Assembly (NCBI GenBank): GCA_029259975.1
Contig: JAJDEE010000492.1
Span: 1 to 7,946 of the forward strand
Reading direction: 5' to 3'
Origin: Planctomycetota bacterium
GTDB taxonomy: Bacteria; Planctomycetota; Planctomycetia; Pirellulales; Lacipirellulaceae
DNA length: 7,946 nt
The notes under the pieces are model-generated. The model did not search any database. It worked only from the letters and a program-made list of their open reading frames with translations, and had not been told where the DNA came from. A program made the translations under genes and the position numbers. This document shows, one piece after another, positions 6,178 through 7,946 of the stretch. Numbering within the stretch: position 1 is the stretch's first letter; every line of letters begins with the position of its first letter.

Positions 6178-6993
6178 TTACGCGTTTGCGTTTTCGCTGG
6201 GGATGCCAAGCTTTGGAATTGGCACGGCGGGGCTGCTCGACGCGGCTTGCTGAAACACAGGCAGGCGAATGGTGAACGCGGTGCCTTTGCCGATGGTGCT
6301 TTCGACGCGGATACGGCCTCGGTGGGCGTCAATGATGTCTTTGCAAGTTGAGAGGCCGACGCCCGTGCCGCCTTTGCCGCTTTCGTCGGGGCCGTCTTTG
6401 GTGCTGTAGAAGCGATCGAATATTTTGGAGAGTTGGTCACGCGGGATGCCGGTGCCTGAATCGCGAATGATTAGGTCGACGGAGTTGGTGGAAGGGTCAT
6501 GCAAAGTTTTTAGGAGTAGCTGACCGCCGTTGGGCATTGCTTGTCGAGCGTTGGTCATCAGGTTGAGCAGCACTTGTTGGATTTGGTTGCCAATCGCGCG
6601 GACGGGTGGGGTGTCGGCGAACTCGCAAACCACGGCGACACGATACTTTTGCATTTCACGTTCGAGAAGGATGAGCGACTCTTGCAGAATTTTTGCCAGG
6701 TCGGTTGGAGCGAATTCGTCTTTGCGGTTGCGAGCGAGGCCGAGTACGCTGTTGGTGATTTTTTCGGCCCGTTGAGCGGCCGCCATGATTTTTTCGAGGG
6801 CTTTGTCACGAGTGGCTTCGTCTTTGTTACGCAAGCCGATTTTGGCATAGTTGAGAATCGTCATTAACACGTTGTTGAATTCGTGCGTCGTGGTGCCTAC
6901 CAATTCGCCAAGCGCCGCCATGCGTTGGGCTTGGAGCAGTTGTTGTTGGAGCGAGGCGAGCTGTTGTTCGAGCGTGGATTCGTTGTCGTGCAT
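6178..6993 (-). CDS. soluble sensor histidine kinase (HEFNN type)
   Basis: Autophosphorylating two-component kinase of 271 residues. A short glutamine-rich coiled coil (about 5-25) leads into the dimerisation/H box LGELVGTTTHEFNNVLMTIL with phospho-accepting H37. The ATPase domain then shows the N box (LLNLMTNARQAM, N148), G1 box (RDSGTGIP, 177-184), F box (FDRFYSTKDG, 192-201) and G2 box (GGTGVGLS, 208-215). All key residues are present, so it should be active. There is no membrane segment, PAS, GAF or receiver domain, so its input must come through partner contact or the coiled coil. The HEFNN sequence and order resemble NtrB/ZraS-like kinases. No response regulator lies nearby, so its target is unknown. 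ATG at 6993 has only AGG 12 bases upstream; a weak ribosome site is common in this lineage. Confidence 0.93.
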   Translation of the reverse strand: MHDNESTLEQQLASLQQQLLQAQRMAALGELVGTTTHEFNNVLMTILNYAKIGLRNKDEATRDKALEKIMAAAQRAEKITNSVLGLARNRKDEFAPTDLAKILQESLILLEREMQKYRVAVVCEFADTPPVRAIGNQIQQVLLNLMTNARQAMPNGGQLLLKTLHDPSTNSVDLIIRDSGTGIPRDQLSKIFDRFYSTKDGPDESGKGGTGVGLSTCKDIIDAHRGRIRVESTIGKGTAFTIRLPVFQQAASSSPAVPIPKLGIPSENANA

Positions 6994-7316
6994 ATTTGTG
7001 TTGTGCCTATTTGTCGTGTCCGCCGGAGTTGTCCTTCGACAGAGCCAAGGGGTACAGATTGTGTATTTTGTCAGGGCGGGCCAGTTTGGCTCGTTTGACT
7101 AACGGGAACGTCTTAACTTGTTTAATTGTCAGCACTTAGTGCATTAGTTCGTATCGTCGAAGTCAGCTGGGCGACTCAAATCGTTTCGGCTACAATTTGG
7201 CCGCTTTATTGGGGAGCGAGGAATGAGGAGTAAGGAGCGAGCACTATGCCTCATCCAATGTTCCAATTTCCAGCTTCTATTACTCGTTCCTGGCTCCTCG
7301 AACCTTTATCCTTGCT
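6994..7316. other. divergent intergenic region
   Basis: This 323-base stretch must hold the promoters of both the kinase (leftward) and the small protein gene (rightward). I see a palindrome GCACTTAGTGC (7132-7142) that could be a regulator site. A TACAAT (7191-7196) preceded by GGC could be a -10 box for the rightward gene, but without a good -35. The right part is occupied by the GAGGA-type inverted repeat listed separately. No gene is visible. Confidence 0.4.
7217..7300. repeat. GAGGA-type imperfect inverted repeat
   Basis: The left arm CGAGGAATGAGGAGTAA (7217-7233) matches the reverse complement of the right arm TTACTCGTTCCTGGCTCCTCG (7280-7300 read as plus strand) with a four-base length difference and a few mismatches. 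The 46-base centre is AT-richer. The arms are made of repeated GAGGA/GGAGC units. It ends 16 bases before the start codon of the next gene, so it may form a leader hairpin. I think similar GAGGAGTAA-type units recur between planctomycete genes, but this is memory, not a search. Confidence 0.5.
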
Positions 7317-7622
7317 ATGCACACTGCCCAACTGCTATCACAGGCGCTCGACCTAACGCGACGGGCCGGTTATCAGATTCGTGAAGAAGCGCTCGAAGGT
7401 GCTGGCGGGGGGCATTGTACGATTCGTGGCCAGAAGTGGCTGCTGCTCGATTTGACGCAGCCGCACCGCGAGCAATTGAATGATGTGCTCGATGCGTTGC
7501 GATCGGAGCCAAGGCTAGAGCTGTCGGACGTGTCCGAGATTTTGGTCGAGTCTCTGCGCGTTCCCAAGCAAGATCAAGCCAGGCAAGTTGAATCCAAGCA
7601 AGATCAACGCCGCGCGGCGTAG
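7317..7622 (+). CDS. small conserved-looking protein of unknown function
   Basis: I do not recognise a named family. The 101-residue product begins with two helices (QLLSQALDLTRRAGYQIREE), then a Gly-rich turn GAGGGHC (28-34) followed by TIRGQKWLLLDL, a likely strand pair, then a helix HREQLNDVLDALRSEP. The GGGxC-xxxG-xxxxLD pattern recurs, as I recall, in small planctomycete proteins near nadD. No signal or membrane segment is seen, so it is probably cytoplasmic. The ATG at 7317 has no clear Shine-Dalgarno sequence. A 14-base direct repeat (7564-7577 and 7594-7607) gives a 10-residue repeat in the C-terminal tail (KQDQ twice), which looks like an added, poorly conserved tail. The gene overlaps nadD tail to tail by 19 bases. 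Confidence 0.7.
   Translation: MHTAQLLSQALDLTRRAGYQIREEALEGAGGGHCTIRGQKWLLLDLTQPHREQLNDVLDALRSEPRLELSDVSEILVESLRVPKQDQARQVESKQDQRRAA
7564..7607 (+). repeat. in-frame 30-base duplication remnant
   Basis: CCAAGCAAGATCAA occurs at 7564-7577 and again at 7594-7607, a period of exactly 30 bases or 10 codons, so the reading frame is kept. The second copy also encodes, on the opposite strand, the last codons and stop of nadD (TGA at 7606-7604), so the duplication may have moved the end of one or both genes. Confidence 0.6.
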
Positions 7623-7946
7623 AGCTGATGTTGCTCGATGTATTTGGCTACGTCAGTGGGAAGGAATTTTTGCCAAGCACCACTGCTAGCAATCAGCTCT
7701 CGAATTTGCGAGCTGCTTATCGGCGTGAGTGGCATATCGATTTGGTGCTGGCGGATTTGGTCGACTCGTTTGGCAGAGAGTAGGGAGCGTAGAGTTTCGA
7801 GGTTTGGCTCGGCCGATTCAGCACGACGCACGACGAGCGGAGTGGCGAGGCGGCAGATGTCGGCTGGGCGATGCCAGCTGGGCAAGTCGGCTAAGGACTC
7901 GGTACCCATCAAGAAGAAAAGTTCGGCATCGGGCCGCTCGGCGCGG
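7604..7946 (-). CDS. nadD: nicotinate-nucleotide adenylyltransferase, C-terminal part
   Basis: Joins nicotinate mononucleotide to AMP from ATP to make deamido-NAD, a step of NAD synthesis in the cytoplasm. The gene is read leftward and its 5' end lies beyond the window edge, so about 113 C-terminal residues are seen. The frame is open through the edge (AELFFLMGTESLADLPSW); the ATG at 7909 inside FFLMG is internal. The family signature is clear: FFLMGTESL-DLPSWHRPADI corresponds to the usual FxxGxDSL-xLPxWxRPxxI substrate-site segment, with Thr-Glu in place of the more usual Ala-Asp. ISSSQIRELI corresponds to the ISSTxIR ATP-binding motif, and the end DVAKYIEQHQLY matches the common C-terminus. 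The (H/T)xGH motif lies in the missing part. The last 19 bases overlap the small protein gene. Confidence 0.93.
   Translation of the reverse strand, partial: RAERPDAELFFLMGTESLADLPSWHRPADICRLATPLVVRRAESAEPNLETLRSLLSAKRVDQIRQHQIDMPLTPISSSQIRELIASSGAWQKFLPTDVAKYIEQHQLYAARR

Overview
The window looks like a piece of a planctomycete chromosome, probably Pirellulales-like. This is inferred from protein style, not a database match. The signs are a squalene-cyclase-fold protein, a lipoprotein with the ENSTAGAATFR and WIPLGRD blocks I associate with planctomycete-only families, a PAS-less HEFNN histidine kinase, several genes without a clear Shine-Dalgarno sequence, and large intergenic gaps filled with inverted repeats. 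Sampled 60-base lines give about 53-60 % GC in the housekeeping-type genes and about 47-50 % in the central restriction-modification pair, so that pair may have been acquired.

Layout. (1) 2-895 (+): C-terminal part of a prenyltransferase/squalene-oxidase repeat protein, running in from outside the window. (2) 896-1436: intergenic, with a nested inverted repeat (932-992) abutting a degenerate CAGAG-type palindromic element (993-1112). (3) 1437-2165 (+): acidic protein of unknown function, followed by a strong rho-independent terminator (2214-2251). (4) 2252-2671: no convincing gene. (5) 4734-2672 (-): a two-gene type II restriction-modification operon, D12-class adenine methyltransferase first, then a SacI-like endonuclease, joined by a TGATG stop/start overlap. 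A possible extended -10 promoter and two near-identical 30-base repeats lie upstream. (6) 4860-5471: 600 bases without a convincing gene, carrying nine TTTTGC/GCAAAA hexamers that form three hairpins. (7) 5472-6173 (+): predicted lipoprotein. (8) 6993-6178 (-): soluble histidine kinase, ending 4 bases from the lipoprotein gene. (9) 6994-7316: divergent intergenic region with a degenerate GAGGA-type inverted repeat. (10) 7317-7622 (+): small conserved-looking protein whose end overlaps by 19 bases the end of nadD. (11) 7946-7604 (-): C-terminal part of nicotinate-nucleotide adenylyltransferase, cut by the window edge.

Working together. The only clear functional unit is the restriction-modification operon. 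Its methylase-first order and coupled endonuclease start fit host protection being established before cutting. The other genes look like unrelated single transcription units. The least explained parts are the TTTTGC/GCAAAA hairpin field at 5113-5355 and the repeat pair in the predicted leader of the restriction-modification operon.
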